This document shows positions 34,784 to 44,355 of a stretch of DNA of 64,000 bases, piece after piece. The stretch comes from Bacteroidota bacterium (GTDB lineage Bacteria > Bacteroidota > Bacteroidia > NS11-12g > UBA955): positions 62,001 through 126,000 of the forward strand of contig JAEUUL010000041.1 of the NCBI GenBank assembly GCA_016787485.1, in the 5' to 3' direction. How positions within the stretch are numbered: the stretch's first letter is position 1; every line of letters starts with the position of its first letter. Below the pieces are notes generated by a model. That model had not been told where the DNA came from, did not search any database, and worked only from the letters and a program-made list of their open reading frames with translations. The translations under genes and the position numbers were made by a program.

Positions 34784-35665
34784 ATGAAAAACACGATACT
34801 CATTTTCACAGCACTGTTTGCCTTAGGCTCTTGTACCATCATTCGTCAGGGAGAGGTAGGTGTAAAGCGCAAACTCGGAAGGCTCACTCCGAAGGCTTAT
34901 GACCAGGGCGTAAGAACTTTCAATCCACTTTTGTCTACCATCATCAAGGTCCCTGTCCGCACCGTGAATCTGGAGGTGAAACTGGCCCTGCCCAGCCGGG
35001 AGGGTTTGACCATCCAGTCAGAAATTTCCATCCTGTACCGGATTGAGAAAGCTTCTGCCACCAAAGTCATCAATAACATAGGCCTGGATTACGAGAACGT
35101 ATTGATTCTGCCTGTTTTCAGATCTGCGGCGGCCGATGTGACTTCCAAATTTTACGCCAAGGATATGCACTCCGGAGAACGGGCACTGATAGAACGGAAC
35201 ATACGGGATACGATGATGGAGATTCTGGGGGAAAAAGGGTTCATTGTTGAAAACGTACTTTTAAAAGCCATTACACTTCCCGCAGGACTTTCTGCAGCCA
35301 TTGAAGAGAAACTGAGGGCTGAGCAGGAAGCGCAGCGCATGGAATTTACCAAGCAGAAGGAAAAACTGGAAGCGGAACGCAAAACCATTGCTGCGGAAGG
35401 CGATAAGAAGGCCGCCATTATAGCGGCACAAGCGCATGCTGAAGTTACCGAAATCAAGGCTGAAGGGCAGGCCAATGCGATAAAGATTGAAGCGGAAGCA
35501 AAAGCCCGCGCCAATGAAATGCTGACCAAAGGTTTGACCCCGGAAATCATGAAAAACAATCAGATTGAAGCCTTTAAAGCAATTTCCACTTCGGGAAATA
35601 CCAAGGTGATTATCACCGATGGAAAAACACCATTGCTCGGCATCCCCGACGGACCTGTGAAATAA
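34784..35665 (+). CDS. Prohibitin/SPFH-domain lipoprotein
   Basis: 293 residues. The SPFH domain occupies about 20-200 (TIIRQGEVGVKRKLGRL, IQSEISILYRIEKAS, LDYENVLILPVFRSAAADV) and is followed by a coiled coil (about 200-255, EEKLRAEQEAQRMEFTKQKEK). Unusually the N-terminus is a lipoprotein signal (FALGSCTI, Cys17) instead of the transmembrane anchor of most prohibitins, so the protein may sit on the periplasmic side of a membrane. Such proteins form oligomeric rings and scaffold proteases. Function here unknown. Confidence 0.85.
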   Translation: MKNTILIFTALFALGSCTIIRQGEVGVKRKLGRLTPKAYDQGVRTFNPLLSTIIKVPVRTVNLEVKLALPSREGLTIQSEISILYRIEKASATKVINNIGLDYENVLILPVFRSAAADVTSKFYAKDMHSGERALIERNIRDTMMEILGEKGFIVENVLLKAITLPAGLSAAIEEKLRAEQEAQRMEFTKQKEKLEAERKTIAAEGDKKAAIIAAQAHAEVTEIKAEGQANAIKIEAEAKARANEMLTKGLTPEIMKNNQIEAFKAISTSGNTKVIITDGKTPLLGIPDGPVK

Positions 35666-35674
35666 CCCTCCGGA

Positions 35675-36907
35675 TTACTGCAGATTGCCCAGGATAAATA
35701 CCTGCGATGCATGGTTTACCCCAAAGTAATAGGGCACTGAATTCATCGCATCCCTGGTGCGGGTGAGCCAGAAATCGGCCCTTTTTCCCCTGGCTACCGA
35801 ACCACAGATCTGTTCCAGTCTCAAGGCCCGGGCTGCGTTCAGTGTTATGGCATTTAATCCTTCGGAAGGCAGCAACCGCATTTGGGTGCATGCAAGGCTC
35901 CAGGCCATTTGCAGACTGCACAACGGACTGCTTCCGGGGTTGAAATCGGTTGCTATGGCGAAGGGCAGCCCGGCATCTATCAGCATTCGACCCGGGGTGT
36001 AAGGTATCCCCAGAAAATAGCTGGTGCCGGGCAGTCCTACAGGCATGGTCTGAGATTGTCTGAGCACAAGGACTTCTTCCTCTCCGGTATGCTCCAGATG
36101 GTCAGCACTCCATGCGCCCGCTTTCACGGCAGCCTGCACCCCACCTGTAAGTCCCAGTTCATTTGCATGGATCTTGGCAGGCAGACCCAATTTATCGGCT
36201 GCTGCTAAGATTCGCATTGTTTCATCCGGAGTAAAAAACCCCCTGTCACAAAACACATCCACGTGGTCTGCCAGATTTTCAGCGGCAACGGCCGGCAGCA
36301 TGGTATCAATTACATGCTCCACATACCCTTCCCGGTTGCCCTTGAATTCCGGAGGTACGGCATGTGCACCCAAAAAGGTTGTCTTCACAGTTGCAGGTAC
36401 CGTATGTCCGATGCGCCTGGCAATCCTTAACATTTTCATTTCACTCTCAAGGCTGAGACCATACCCGCTTTTGATTTCCAGAGTTGTGGTTCCGTGCGCA
36501 ATCATTCGCAGAACCCGTTCAAGCGATTCGTCGTACAAACGCTGCTCATCCATTACACGCAACTTTGCCGCTGAATTGAGAATTCCCCCGCCTGCTGCTG
36601 CAATCTCCTCATAGCTTGCGCCCTTCAGCCTCAACTCCCATTCCGTTGTCCGGGTGGCAGCAAAGACCACGTGGGTATGGCTATCCACCAAACCGGGCAA
36701 CAATTCCATCCCGGTGCAATCCAAAGACTGGTCTGCAGCGGGAAGGTCTGAAGCCATTGCACCCCAATCCGCAATAAGTCCGTCTTCTGCAAGCAGCCAG
36801 GCATTATCCACTGCATCCACCACGGACATTTCATTGCCGCTTTTGTATGCTAAGGGCACAGACTCCACTCCCCAAATCCGGCCAATATTGTAAAACAATT
36901 TGCGCAT
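35675..36907 (-). CDS. hutI: Imidazolonepropionase
   Basis: 410 residues, usual length. Amidohydrolase motifs are GLVDSHTHVVFAATR (HxH metal ligands, about 73-87), KSGYGLSLESEMKMLR, KTTFLGAHAVPPE, IHANELGLTGGV with its zinc ligand His, and IATDFNPGSSP with Asp. The enzyme opens the imidazolone ring in histidine degradation to glutamate. No other hut gene is in the window, so the pathway, if complete, is scattered here. Confidence 0.95.
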   Translation of the reverse strand: MRKLFYNIGRIWGVESVPLAYKSGNEMSVVDAVDNAWLLAEDGLIADWGAMASDLPAADQSLDCTGMELLPGLVDSHTHVVFAATRTTEWELRLKGASYEEIAAAGGGILNSAAKLRVMDEQRLYDESLERVLRMIAHGTTTLEIKSGYGLSLESEMKMLRIARRIGHTVPATVKTTFLGAHAVPPEFKGNREGYVEHVIDTMLPAVAAENLADHVDVFCDRGFFTPDETMRILAAADKLGLPAKIHANELGLTGGVQAAVKAGAWSADHLEHTGEEEVLVLRQSQTMPVGLPGTSYFLGIPYTPGRMLIDAGLPFAIATDFNPGSSPLCSLQMAWSLACTQMRLLPSEGLNAITLNAARALRLEQICGSVARGKRADFWLTRTRDAMNSVPYYFGVNHASQVFILGNLQ

Positions 36908-36945
36908 TGGTGCAAAAAAAGCATATTTGAACCGAGACAGCGGGT

Positions 36946-37467
36946 ATGAATCTGAAAGAATTGCTAAAACATCGCATAGAACGGGGTGAAAATGTATTTA
37001 TCGCAAAGAATGCAACGGCCATAGGTCGGGTAAAACTGGATTCTGAAAGCAGTATCTGGTTTGGAGCAGTGCTGCGGGGGGATGCAGATGAGATCAGTGT
37101 TGGTGCGCGAAGCAATGTGCAGGACAATGCTGTACTCCATGCTGACCCAGGAGACCCATGCATCATCGGTGCTGATTGCATCATCGGACATGGTGCCATT
37201 GTGCATGGTGCCCGGCTGAGTCACCATGTGCTCGTGGGCATGCATTCAACAGTGCTGAACAATGCTGAAATCGGAGAATACTCCATTATCGGGGCCAATG
37301 CACTGGTGCCAGCCGGCATGAAGATACCACCCTACTCGCTGGTGATGGGTGTGCCAGCAAAGATTGTAAAAAACCTGGGACCTGAAATTGAACCCAGAAT
37401 TCAAAGCAATGCGGATGAATACGTGTTTCGCGCAAGGGCGTATCTGGAGGCTGGATTCGGATGTTGA
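36946..37467 (+). CDS. Gamma-class carbonic anhydrase-like protein
   Basis: 173 residues forming a left-handed beta-helix of hexapeptide repeats (IGRVKLDSESSIWFGAVLRGD and on). The expected metal histidines are visible in VLHAD, HGAIVHGA and VGMHST. Gamma carbonic anhydrases hydrate CO2; many close homologues have other or no proven activity. It stands alone between hutI and an exported FGE-domain protein. Confidence 0.9.
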   Translation: MNLKELLKHRIERGENVFIAKNATAIGRVKLDSESSIWFGAVLRGDADEISVGARSNVQDNAVLHADPGDPCIIGADCIIGHGAIVHGARLSHHVLVGMHSTVLNNAEIGEYSIIGANALVPAGMKIPPYSLVMGVPAKIVKNLGPEIEPRIQSNADEYVFRARAYLEAGFGC

Positions 37468-37510
37468 TTCAGTGAACAATACCATATAGCTCCTGGACGT
37501 TAATTTGACA

Positions 37511-38446
37511 ATGAAACTGACAATACTGCTTTCCGCACTATCTGTCATCCCTGCATGGAGCAAACCGAAACCACACAAGGTACTTCAGGACCAGCCACCG
37601 GGTTTTGTGTATGTCCCTGCTGGTGCGCTGTATCAACTCAGTGATAAAAAACGCAATATGGCCGCCTTCTGGATGAAGGAATGTGAAGTATCCAATGCAG
37701 AATACCGGGCTTACATACAAGACCTTACCGATAGTGGCAAAACCGAAGAGGCACGACTTGCCTGGCCTGATACCCTGCTTCAAAAGTCCGTTTTATGGAT
37801 TGGCAAAGTATCGAACTATTTCACCCATCCGTTCTTTCACAATTATCCGGTAACCGGTATTACCCGTCCACAGGCCGAAAAGTACTGCGAATGGCTCACG
37901 AAAAGATACAACCGTGAGCATGGCGATTTTCCGGAATCCAACTTTCGGTTGCCCAATCCGGATGAATGGGAATATGCGGCAAGGGGTGGCAGAACCGGCA
38001 ACAGTTATCCCTGGGGCAGTACAGTGAGAAATTCCAAAGGATGCCCGCTGGCAGTTTGGAATGATGGGGAAGCATATCAACAGGAAAACAGCAACACCGC
38101 AAGTATGATCTTGTATTACCAATGGCTATACCATGATGTAATGCAAGAACCTGATCTTTTGTTGCAGGAAGCGAAAAAAAAGAGACGTCATCGCAGGATA
38201 TTCTGGGGTTTGCCTCAGCAGGTTGACACCTATTTCCCGAATGACTGGGGTCTCTACCACCCCTGCGGCAATGTGGCTGAGATGATGGCCGACGGACAAT
38301 ACATGGGTGGTTCCTTCCGCACATTGCCCGGTTATATGAACCTGAACTGGCATCTGCCACACCCCTTTCCCGGACCCGGCCCGCAAGCCGATGTTGGGTT
38401 CAGGCCCGTGATGAGCTACATTCCTCCGCGGATAAAAGACAAATAA
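37511..38446 (+). CDS. Exported FGE/SUMF1-domain protein (GldK/GldJ-like)
   Basis: 311 residues from ATG 37511; a TTG at 37505 in frame is less likely. After a signal peptide (MKLTILLSALSVIPAWS) comes a formylglycine-generating-enzyme fold: FVYVPAGALYQL, FWMKECEVSNAEYRAYI, PVTGITRPQAEKYCEWLTKR, FRLPNPDEWEYAARGG and a C-terminal GGSFRTLPG ... GFRPVMSYIP. This is the domain of gliding lipoproteins GldJ and GldK; the protein is shorter than GldK and has no lipobox. It is a paralogue candidate in the type IX apparatus or a separate exported protein. Confidence 0.75.
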   Translation: MKLTILLSALSVIPAWSKPKPHKVLQDQPPGFVYVPAGALYQLSDKKRNMAAFWMKECEVSNAEYRAYIQDLTDSGKTEEARLAWPDTLLQKSVLWIGKVSNYFTHPFFHNYPVTGITRPQAEKYCEWLTKRYNREHGDFPESNFRLPNPDEWEYAARGGRTGNSYPWGSTVRNSKGCPLAVWNDGEAYQQENSNTASMILYYQWLYHDVMQEPDLLLQEAKKKRRHRRIFWGLPQQVDTYFPNDWGLYHPCGNVAEMMADGQYMGGSFRTLPGYMNLNWHLPHPFPGPGPQADVGFRPVMSYIPPRIKDK

Positions 38447-38531
38447 CGCTGATGTAATACAAAAATTACCGGGGAAAAACGTCGCTGAAAGTGCGCCTGT
38501 GGGCTGTATTTCTTAATATTGCAATTCCTGC

Positions 38532-39491
38532 ATGGCGCGCAAAACCAAATATTTCTTCAACCCCAAGAGCCTGAGCTTTGAAAGGGTGCGCGACAACCGC
38601 AGTTATGTATACTGGCGTGCAGTAGGCTTCACATCGGTTGTATTGTTGCTTGGTGTGGCATTCGCATTTGTATTCAGCCGCTTTTTTGCAAGCCCCAGGG
38701 AACGGGGAATCATGGATGAAAACCGAGCCCTTCGCAGTGAAATACGGAGCATCAACCGGAACATAGAGGAAATAGAAGCACAAATGGCAGATCTGAAGGA
38801 ACGCGACCTGAAAATATACAGGGCGATGTATGAGGCAGATCCGCCCAAACCAGTGGATTACCGGGGGGCCGATTATGCGGAGTTGTTGAAGCTGCCCGAA
38901 GGTGAACTCATACAGCGTATTCATCAAAAGCTGGACAGGCTGGAGGCTGAAAGCAAAGCACAGGTCAAATCATATGACCTGCTGAAATCTCTGGTACGCA
39001 CCCGGGAACAGGTGATAAACAGTATACCAGCCATACAGCCTGTTGCAAACCGCGACCTTACCCGGCTGGCAAGTGGCTTCGGTTACCGGCTTGATCCCTT
39101 CTACCATACTGCAACTTTTCATGCCGGCATGGACTTTACGGCAGATATCGGGACTGAAGTTTACTCCACAGGAGACGGTGTGGTGCAAAAGAGCATGAAT
39201 GATGGCTGGGGATATGGCAACCATGTCATTGTGGACCACGGATTTGGCTATACAACACTATACGGTCACCTCAGCCGGATAGCTGTAATGCCCGGTACCA
39301 GAGTAAAACGCGGACAGGTAATCGGGTATGTGGGCTCAACCGGCCGCAGCACCGGACCTCACCTTCACTATGAAGTGCGCAAGAATGGAAACCCTCTCAA
39401 TCCGGCCTTCTTCTATCACAGCGATTTGACCGATGAGCAATACCGGCGTATGATTGAAATGAGTAAACGTGAAACCAAACGATTTGACTGA
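38532..39491 (+). CDS. M23-family peptidoglycan endopeptidase
   Basis: 319 residues. A membrane anchor (about 37-57), a coiled coil (about 65-100, RSIRSINRNIEEIEAQMADLK-type) and a C-terminal M23 domain (about 185-300) with FHAGMDF, HGFGYTTLYGHLS and GPHLHYEVRKNG; the zinc ligands His and Asp and the HxH pair are present, so the enzyme is probably active. It cleaves peptide cross-links in the cell wall. It overlaps the MerR gene by one base. Confidence 0.92.
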   Translation: MARKTKYFFNPKSLSFERVRDNRSYVYWRAVGFTSVVLLLGVAFAFVFSRFFASPRERGIMDENRALRSEIRSINRNIEEIEAQMADLKERDLKIYRAMYEADPPKPVDYRGADYAELLKLPEGELIQRIHQKLDRLEAESKAQVKSYDLLKSLVRTREQVINSIPAIQPVANRDLTRLASGFGYRLDPFYHTATFHAGMDFTADIGTEVYSTGDGVVQKSMNDGWGYGNHVIVDHGFGYTTLYGHLSRIAVMPGTRVKRGQVIGYVGSTGRSTGPHLHYEVRKNGNPLNPAFFYHSDLTDEQYRRMIEMSKRETKRFD

Positions 39492-39835
39492 TGACTGAAT
39501 TGCAGGAAAACCCACCCGCCGGACGTAAATATTTTAAAATCGGGGATGTGAGCCGAATGCTCGATGTTCCCGCTTCAACCCTGCGATTCTGGGAAAAGGA
39601 TTTCAGGCAACTGAAACCCATGAAAAATAAAAAAGGGGACCGGATTTATACATTAAAAGACATAGAAATTCTGCGTGAAATCAAATACCTTACTCATGAC
39701 AAAGGGCTCAGGATTTCCAGCGCCACACGGAAGGTTAAACGCAATGCAGAGAATCAGGATTCAAATACAGAACTCATTAAAAAATTAAGAGATTTACGCG
39801 AAACATTGCTTGAATTTAAAAAATCACTGGATTGA
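39491..39835 (+). CDS. MerR-family transcriptional regulator
   Basis: 114 residues: a MerR helix-turn-helix (about 13-80, YFKIGDVSRMLDVPASTLRFWEKDF) and a short coiled-coil tail, with no ligand-binding cysteine cluster. It lies in a tight run of genes: the peptidase upstream overlaps by one base and the next gene starts with a TTG inside its own stop codon. Confidence 0.9.
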   Translation: MTELQENPPAGRKYFKIGDVSRMLDVPASTLRFWEKDFRQLKPMKNKKGDRIYTLKDIEILREIKYLTHDKGLRISSATRKVKRNAENQDSNTELIKKLRDLRETLLEFKKSLD

Positions 39836-40611
39836 ATCGGTTGGGGGGAATCATATTGTTTTTGTTTGGAATCAACCTCCGGGCTCAATCCTCCTTTATA
39901 GCCCTTGGACAGAACCCGGCCAATCCCATGTCCGCATTTTCACTGGCAGTCTCACCAGCTGTCTTCCCCAAATCTAAAATGAGTGCAGGGGTGTGGGGTG
40001 GAAACCGTTTTACAGGCACAGATCTGGCAAATGGTGGTATATGCGGACATTTTCAATTGCGGCACACCGCGCTGGGGTTGAGCACAACCTATGCAGGCCG
40101 GCCGGAACATGCATTCACCACAGTTCAGGCAAATCTTTCCCAGCAATTCAGCCCACGTCTCAGTGCCGGGGTGAGTGCCGGAGTGAGCAGTATTCTGCAA
40201 ATCTCAGGCTACCCCAATCAGAGCAGATTTACTGGCAAACTCGGGTTGCTTTACACATTTATTCCCAATGCAGAAGTTTCTGTTTTGCTGGAAAATCCAT
40301 GGCTGGACCACCGTTCCTTTTTCCCGGAATATCCCCTTGCTGCACTGAGTGTGGGTTATCATTTTGATACAATCACCCGTGCCTGGATTCAGTATCGCAA
40401 TGATCCGCAGCGGGGGCCGGTGTGGGGGGTGGCAGTTGCGCATTCCCCCGCAAGAAATATCACCCTTTTTGCCTCTGCCCAAACGGGTGCTGAACCCCTG
40501 GCTGGAGGAATCCGGTTTCAAAAATCTGCCCTGCGGGCCGAATTGTCTACTGCATGGCACTCCAGGCTCGGCTTTTCACCCACATTTTCCCTCTTGTGGT
40601 CCGCCCGTTAA
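39832..40611 (+). CDS. Exported protein, possible outer-membrane barrel (PorQ/PorV-like size)
   Basis: 259 residues from TTG 39832, which overlaps the MerR stop in a TTGA. A signal peptide ends near FGINLRAQ (about 18). The mature protein has the sequence look of barrel strands (FQLRHTALGLSTTYAGRP, FSPRLSAGVSAGVSSI, LGLLYTFIPNAEVSVLLENPW) and the motif ALGQNPANPM near the start that recalls PorV/PorP-like barrels. Family not certain. Confidence 0.6.
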   Translation: MNRLGGIILFLFGINLRAQSSFIALGQNPANPMSAFSLAVSPAVFPKSKMSAGVWGGNRFTGTDLANGGICGHFQLRHTALGLSTTYAGRPEHAFTTVQANLSQQFSPRLSAGVSAGVSSILQISGYPNQSRFTGKLGLLYTFIPNAEVSVLLENPWLDHRSFFPEYPLAALSVGYHFDTITRAWIQYRNDPQRGPVWGVAVAHSPARNITLFASAQTGAEPLAGGIRFQKSALRAELSTAWHSRLGFSPTFSLLWSAR

Positions 40612-42557
40612 AATATCTCATGCCCATTGTGCTTTGTGCCGGAGGTTTGGTAAAACTGCAGGCTCAGGTACCGGAACTGATCAGAGACCAACTGGAAAAA
40701 TACCTGGAATACAATGAAACGCAGGGAGATTATACCCAGTTGTACGACCAACTGTCTGGCTATCTCGAACGCCCCGTGGCTATCAACCAGGCAACGGTGG
40801 AAGAATTGCAGGCTTTTCCATTGTGGAGCCCGGTGCAGGCGTCAAACCTGGTTGCACACCGTGAAAAATACGGCCATTTAAACCATCTGGCGGAACTGCA
40901 GGTATGTGGCTTTTCACCTGAGCAAATACGGGCATTGGCTCCATTTGTTACCCTCGAATGGTCTGCTGCACAAAACTGGAATTTACTTTTAAAAGATTTG
41001 AAAAAAGGCCGCAATGATTTTGCCCTGATCACCCGTCTTGCGCAAAAAAACCAACTTCCGGCGGACATTACCGGAGACCGGTGGAGTGTTGGCCTGCGCT
41101 ACAGGTACAGTCTTGCCCAACGCTTCAGTGTGGGTTTTTCCGCAGAGAAAGATCCTGGTGAGGTTTGGTGGCGCAAAGGGCCAGACCACCGCACATTTCA
41201 CCTGTACATACAGCAGGTGGGTAAGTTGCAGGCGGCGGTGATTGGTGACTATCAGTTGCAAATGGGCCAGGGACTGGTTTTGGGTTCAGGAATCGGGATG
41301 GGAAAAAGCGCAGGGGTACTCATGGTAAAACGCGCAGGACCCAACCTGAAAGCCTACAGAGGTATGAATGAGTTTTTGTTCTTACGCGGTGCAGCAGCCC
41401 AATGGAAAACTGGAAAATGGCTGATAAGTGCCGCAGCTTCTTCCAAACGAATGGACGGCCGTGTTTCCGACAGTGGTACCATCACATCTTCAGATCTGGA
41501 TGGCCTGCACCGCACACCAGTAGAAATAGCAACAAGGTGGAATCTGAGCCGGCAAATGGCAGGCGCCTGGTTGCAAAAAAATGGTAAACGCGGACATGCA
41601 GGCTCCGGAATCACCCATTTCCAATACAGCGCCCCTCTGAGTCCGCCGGATGGCCTTTACTATCATTATCACCCAAAAGGAAATGTGACTACTTTTATTC
41701 ATGCCTGGCAGGCACACACATTTGGCAGAGTGCATGTGTTCAGTGAATGGGCCTGGTTACAACAACAAAATGCCCACGCTGCCATTGCAGGAATGTTAAC
41801 GCCACTCGGAAGTCGTATCGAATTCTGTCTTGTTTACCGCGATTATCACCCCGCATTTAACAGTCCGTTTTCCACCGCATTCGGGAATTCCGGTCGCAAC
41901 GAAAAGGGATTGTACTCAGGTTGGGTTTTTCATTTTAACCGAAAATGGCAACTCAGTCAATACACAGATATATGGCAGGCTCCGTGGCCGGGTTTCCGTC
42001 TTTATTCGTCCACAAAAAACAGCGAAATGCTTTGGCAACTGGATTTTATTCCGGATAAAAAATCGCATATGTATTTGCGCTTTCGTGACATGAACAAAGC
42101 CATTCCTGACCCTGAATCTATGCCACTAAAAGGCCCGGTATATCAGCGTACACAAAATTTACGGCTGCATTTCAGTACACAGTTGAACAGTGTGTTTCAA
42201 ATGGATGTCCGTGGTGAACAATCTGTGGCTGTGATTGACCATAAAAGCAATATATCTTCGCTTTTTTATACAGAAATTTCTGCCAGAATCAGGAAATTAA
42301 AATCGAGAATGAGTGCACGTTATACATTGTTCCGGGCAACCACATTTACAAACCGGTTGTACGCCTACGAAAATCAATTGATGTATGACTATGGAAATAT
42401 ACAATATTACGGCAGCGGTTACAGTGTATATCTCATGCTCAATACGCGCATATTCAAACAGCAACTGGGATTGCGTATGAGTTACTCCTCTTCCGACAAA
42501 GCAAACAGCGGCATACCCCGGCAATCTGTTTTTATTCAATGGATGAAACAATGGTGA
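40596..42557 (+). CDS. Helix-hairpin-helix protein with C-terminal barrel-like region
   Basis: 653 residues from GTG 40596, chosen because it yields a good signal peptide MVRPLKYLMPIVLCAGGLVKLQAQ; an ATG at 40554 is farther upstream and one at 40620 would remove the basic residues. An N-terminal ComEA-like HhH pair follows (about 60-110: AINQATVEELQAFPLWSPVQASNLVAHREKYG), then about 500 residues of barrel-like repeats of strands. Such proteins are known in Bacteroidota but their role is unclear; DNA binding by an exported protein would be unusual. It overlaps the pdxJ start. Confidence 0.7.
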   Translation: MVRPLKYLMPIVLCAGGLVKLQAQVPELIRDQLEKYLEYNETQGDYTQLYDQLSGYLERPVAINQATVEELQAFPLWSPVQASNLVAHREKYGHLNHLAELQVCGFSPEQIRALAPFVTLEWSAAQNWNLLLKDLKKGRNDFALITRLAQKNQLPADITGDRWSVGLRYRYSLAQRFSVGFSAEKDPGEVWWRKGPDHRTFHLYIQQVGKLQAAVIGDYQLQMGQGLVLGSGIGMGKSAGVLMVKRAGPNLKAYRGMNEFLFLRGAAAQWKTGKWLISAAASSKRMDGRVSDSGTITSSDLDGLHRTPVEIATRWNLSRQMAGAWLQKNGKRGHAGSGITHFQYSAPLSPPDGLYYHYHPKGNVTTFIHAWQAHTFGRVHVFSEWAWLQQQNAHAAIAGMLTPLGSRIEFCLVYRDYHPAFNSPFSTAFGNSGRNEKGLYSGWVFHFNRKWQLSQYTDIWQAPWPGFRLYSSTKNSEMLWQLDFIPDKKSHMYLRFRDMNKAIPDPESMPLKGPVYQRTQNLRLHFSTQLNSVFQMDVRGEQSVAVIDHKSNISSLFYTEISARIRKLKSRMSARYTLFRATTFTNRLYAYENQLMYDYGNIQYYGSGYSVYLMLNTRIFKQQLGLRMSYSSSDKANSGIPRQSVFIQWMKQW

Positions 42558-43285
42558 ACCCAAAACTGAGTGTAAATATCAACAAAGTAGCTACGCTGCG
42601 CAATGCACGTGGCGGCAACAACCCGGATGTGCTGCAAATCGCACGCAATTGCCAGGCATGGGGCGCACAGGGCATTACCGTGCATCCCCGTCCCGATGAA
42701 CGGCATATTCGTTATGCCGATGTGCGGGAATTGCGGCATGTGGTGCATACGGAATTCAATATTGAAGGTTATCCCGATGAAAAATTCCTGCAACTGGTGG
42801 AAGAAGTAAAGCCGGAGCAGGTAACCCTGGTGCCCGACCCGCCGCATGTGCTCACATCCAATGCCGGATGGAACACCATCGCAGAACAAGCCAGGCTGAG
42901 AGACGTTTGTGCCAGGCTCAAAAGTCAGGGAATGCGGGTGAGCCTGTTCTTAGACCCCGACCCGGGTATGGTGGAAGGTGCAGCCAACGCCGGAGCACAG
43001 CGGGTGGAACTGTACACAGAAGCCTATGCCCGGCAATTTGCAGAAAACAGGGAAATTGCCATATCCCCATACATTGAAACAGCAAGGGCAGCCCTGGCTG
43101 CAGGCCTTGGAGTAAATGCGGGCCATGATCTGGACCTGGAAAATCTGCACTATCTGAGGGTTCACCTACCCGGCCTGCTGGAAGTGAGCATCGGTCATGC
43201 CTTGATTTGCGATGCACTCCAGTACGGATTGCAAACCACCATACAATTCTATCTGGCCCGGCTGCAACCGGATTATGTGCTTTGA
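42551..43285 (+). CDS. pdxJ: Pyridoxine 5'-phosphate synthase
   Basis: 244 residues from ATG 42551 (MVNPKLSVNINKVATLRNARGGN); an ATG at 42539 would add four residues and lie deeper in the previous gene. Conserved parts are GITVHPRPDERHIR, FNIEGYPDEKFL and VNAGHDLDLENL, giving the TIM-barrel phosphate and substrate sites. The enzyme condenses 1-deoxyxylulose 5-phosphate with 3-amino-1-hydroxyacetone 1-phosphate in vitamin B6 synthesis. Confidence 0.96.
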   Translation: MVNPKLSVNINKVATLRNARGGNNPDVLQIARNCQAWGAQGITVHPRPDERHIRYADVRELRHVVHTEFNIEGYPDEKFLQLVEEVKPEQVTLVPDPPHVLTSNAGWNTIAEQARLRDVCARLKSQGMRVSLFLDPDPGMVEGAANAGAQRVELYTEAYARQFAENREIAISPYIETARAALAAGLGVNAGHDLDLENLHYLRVHLPGLLEVSIGHALICDALQYGLQTTIQFYLARLQPDYVL

Positions 43286-44244
43286 GAATCCTCTTTTCAA
43301 TAGCACTTTTTGCCTGCGTGCAAACCGCATATAGCTGGGGATTTCTCGGTCACCGTACCATCAACCGGCAGGCGGTGTATGCCCTGCCTCCGGACATGTT
43401 CGGATTTTACAAGAAACACATGGAATGGCTAAGCACGCACAGCGTAGATGCCGACAACCGCCGCTACCTCGTTGCTGATGAAGGCTGCCGGCATTTTCTG
43501 GACTGTGACCGGTATGAAAAGGCGGCACCACTGGACACCATTCCCCATAACTGGTTTAAGGCGGTGGAACAATACACAGAAGACAGCCTGAAAGCACATG
43601 GCATTGTTCCCTGGCATTGCATCTCCATGCTATACTGGTTGAAAAAGGCTTTTGAAGAAAAGAACCTGCAAAAAATTCTGAGGCACAGCGCAGATATAGG
43701 TCATTACATTGCCGATGCGCATGTGCCGTTGCACACCACCCACAATTACAACGGGCAATTTACCGGTCAGGAGGGCATTCATGCCCTGTGGGAAAGCCGC
43801 ATTCCCCAGTTGTTTTCAGACAGTTTCGATTTGCTAACAGGTACTGCCTCATACCTCACAGATCCTCAATCGGCCATCTGGGATGCAACCGGTGAAAGTT
43901 TCGGGTATGTAGACAGCGTGCTGAGGCTGGAAAAGGAAACAGAAAAGCGTCATGCGGCAGACAAATACAGTTTTGAAACCCGGGGCACCGTCACCGCCAG
44001 GGTCTATTCTGCTGCTTTCTGCACCGATTACCATCAAAGCATGCAGCATATGGTAGAAAAACGGATGCGGTCTGCCATTCGCATGGTGGCTTCATTCTGG
44101 CTCACTGCATGGGTGATGGCGGGACAACCGGATTTAAACAGCATCACAGAAACAACCCAGACGGCAGACCCAATGGATGAAAAGGCGGAAAAAGCCCGTC
44201 AAACGCAACCCATCAAAGGGCGCGAAGAGCATGGGAATGAATAA
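43282..44244 (+). CDS. Zinc-dependent phospholipase C / S1-P1 nuclease-like exported protein
   Basis: About 320 residues from TTG 43282, which overlaps the pdxJ stop as TTGA and gives a clean signal peptide (MRILFSIALFACVQTAYS) ending right before WGFLGHRTINRQA. In this family the mature N-terminal Trp is a zinc ligand, which confirms the start. Further ligand segments are RHFLDCDRYE, LRHSADIGHYIADAHVPLHTTHNY and GIHALWE. The substrate is a phospholipid or nucleic acid; not decided. The C-terminal 40 residues are polar and low complexity. Confidence 0.85.
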   Translation: MRILFSIALFACVQTAYSWGFLGHRTINRQAVYALPPDMFGFYKKHMEWLSTHSVDADNRRYLVADEGCRHFLDCDRYEKAAPLDTIPHNWFKAVEQYTEDSLKAHGIVPWHCISMLYWLKKAFEEKNLQKILRHSADIGHYIADAHVPLHTTHNYNGQFTGQEGIHALWESRIPQLFSDSFDLLTGTASYLTDPQSAIWDATGESFGYVDSVLRLEKETEKRHAADKYSFETRGTVTARVYSAAFCTDYHQSMQHMVEKRMRSAIRMVASFWLTAWVMAGQPDLNSITETTQTADPMDEKAEKARQTQPIKGREEHGNE

Positions 44245-44355
44245 AAAAATAGAATTCACCACCTGAGTTTTCTTAATATAAATCCGGTTAATATTCATTC
44301 AGGTTTTAATGATGGGTAAACAGGAGAAAACCCGAACATATCGCTGCCACTCCCC

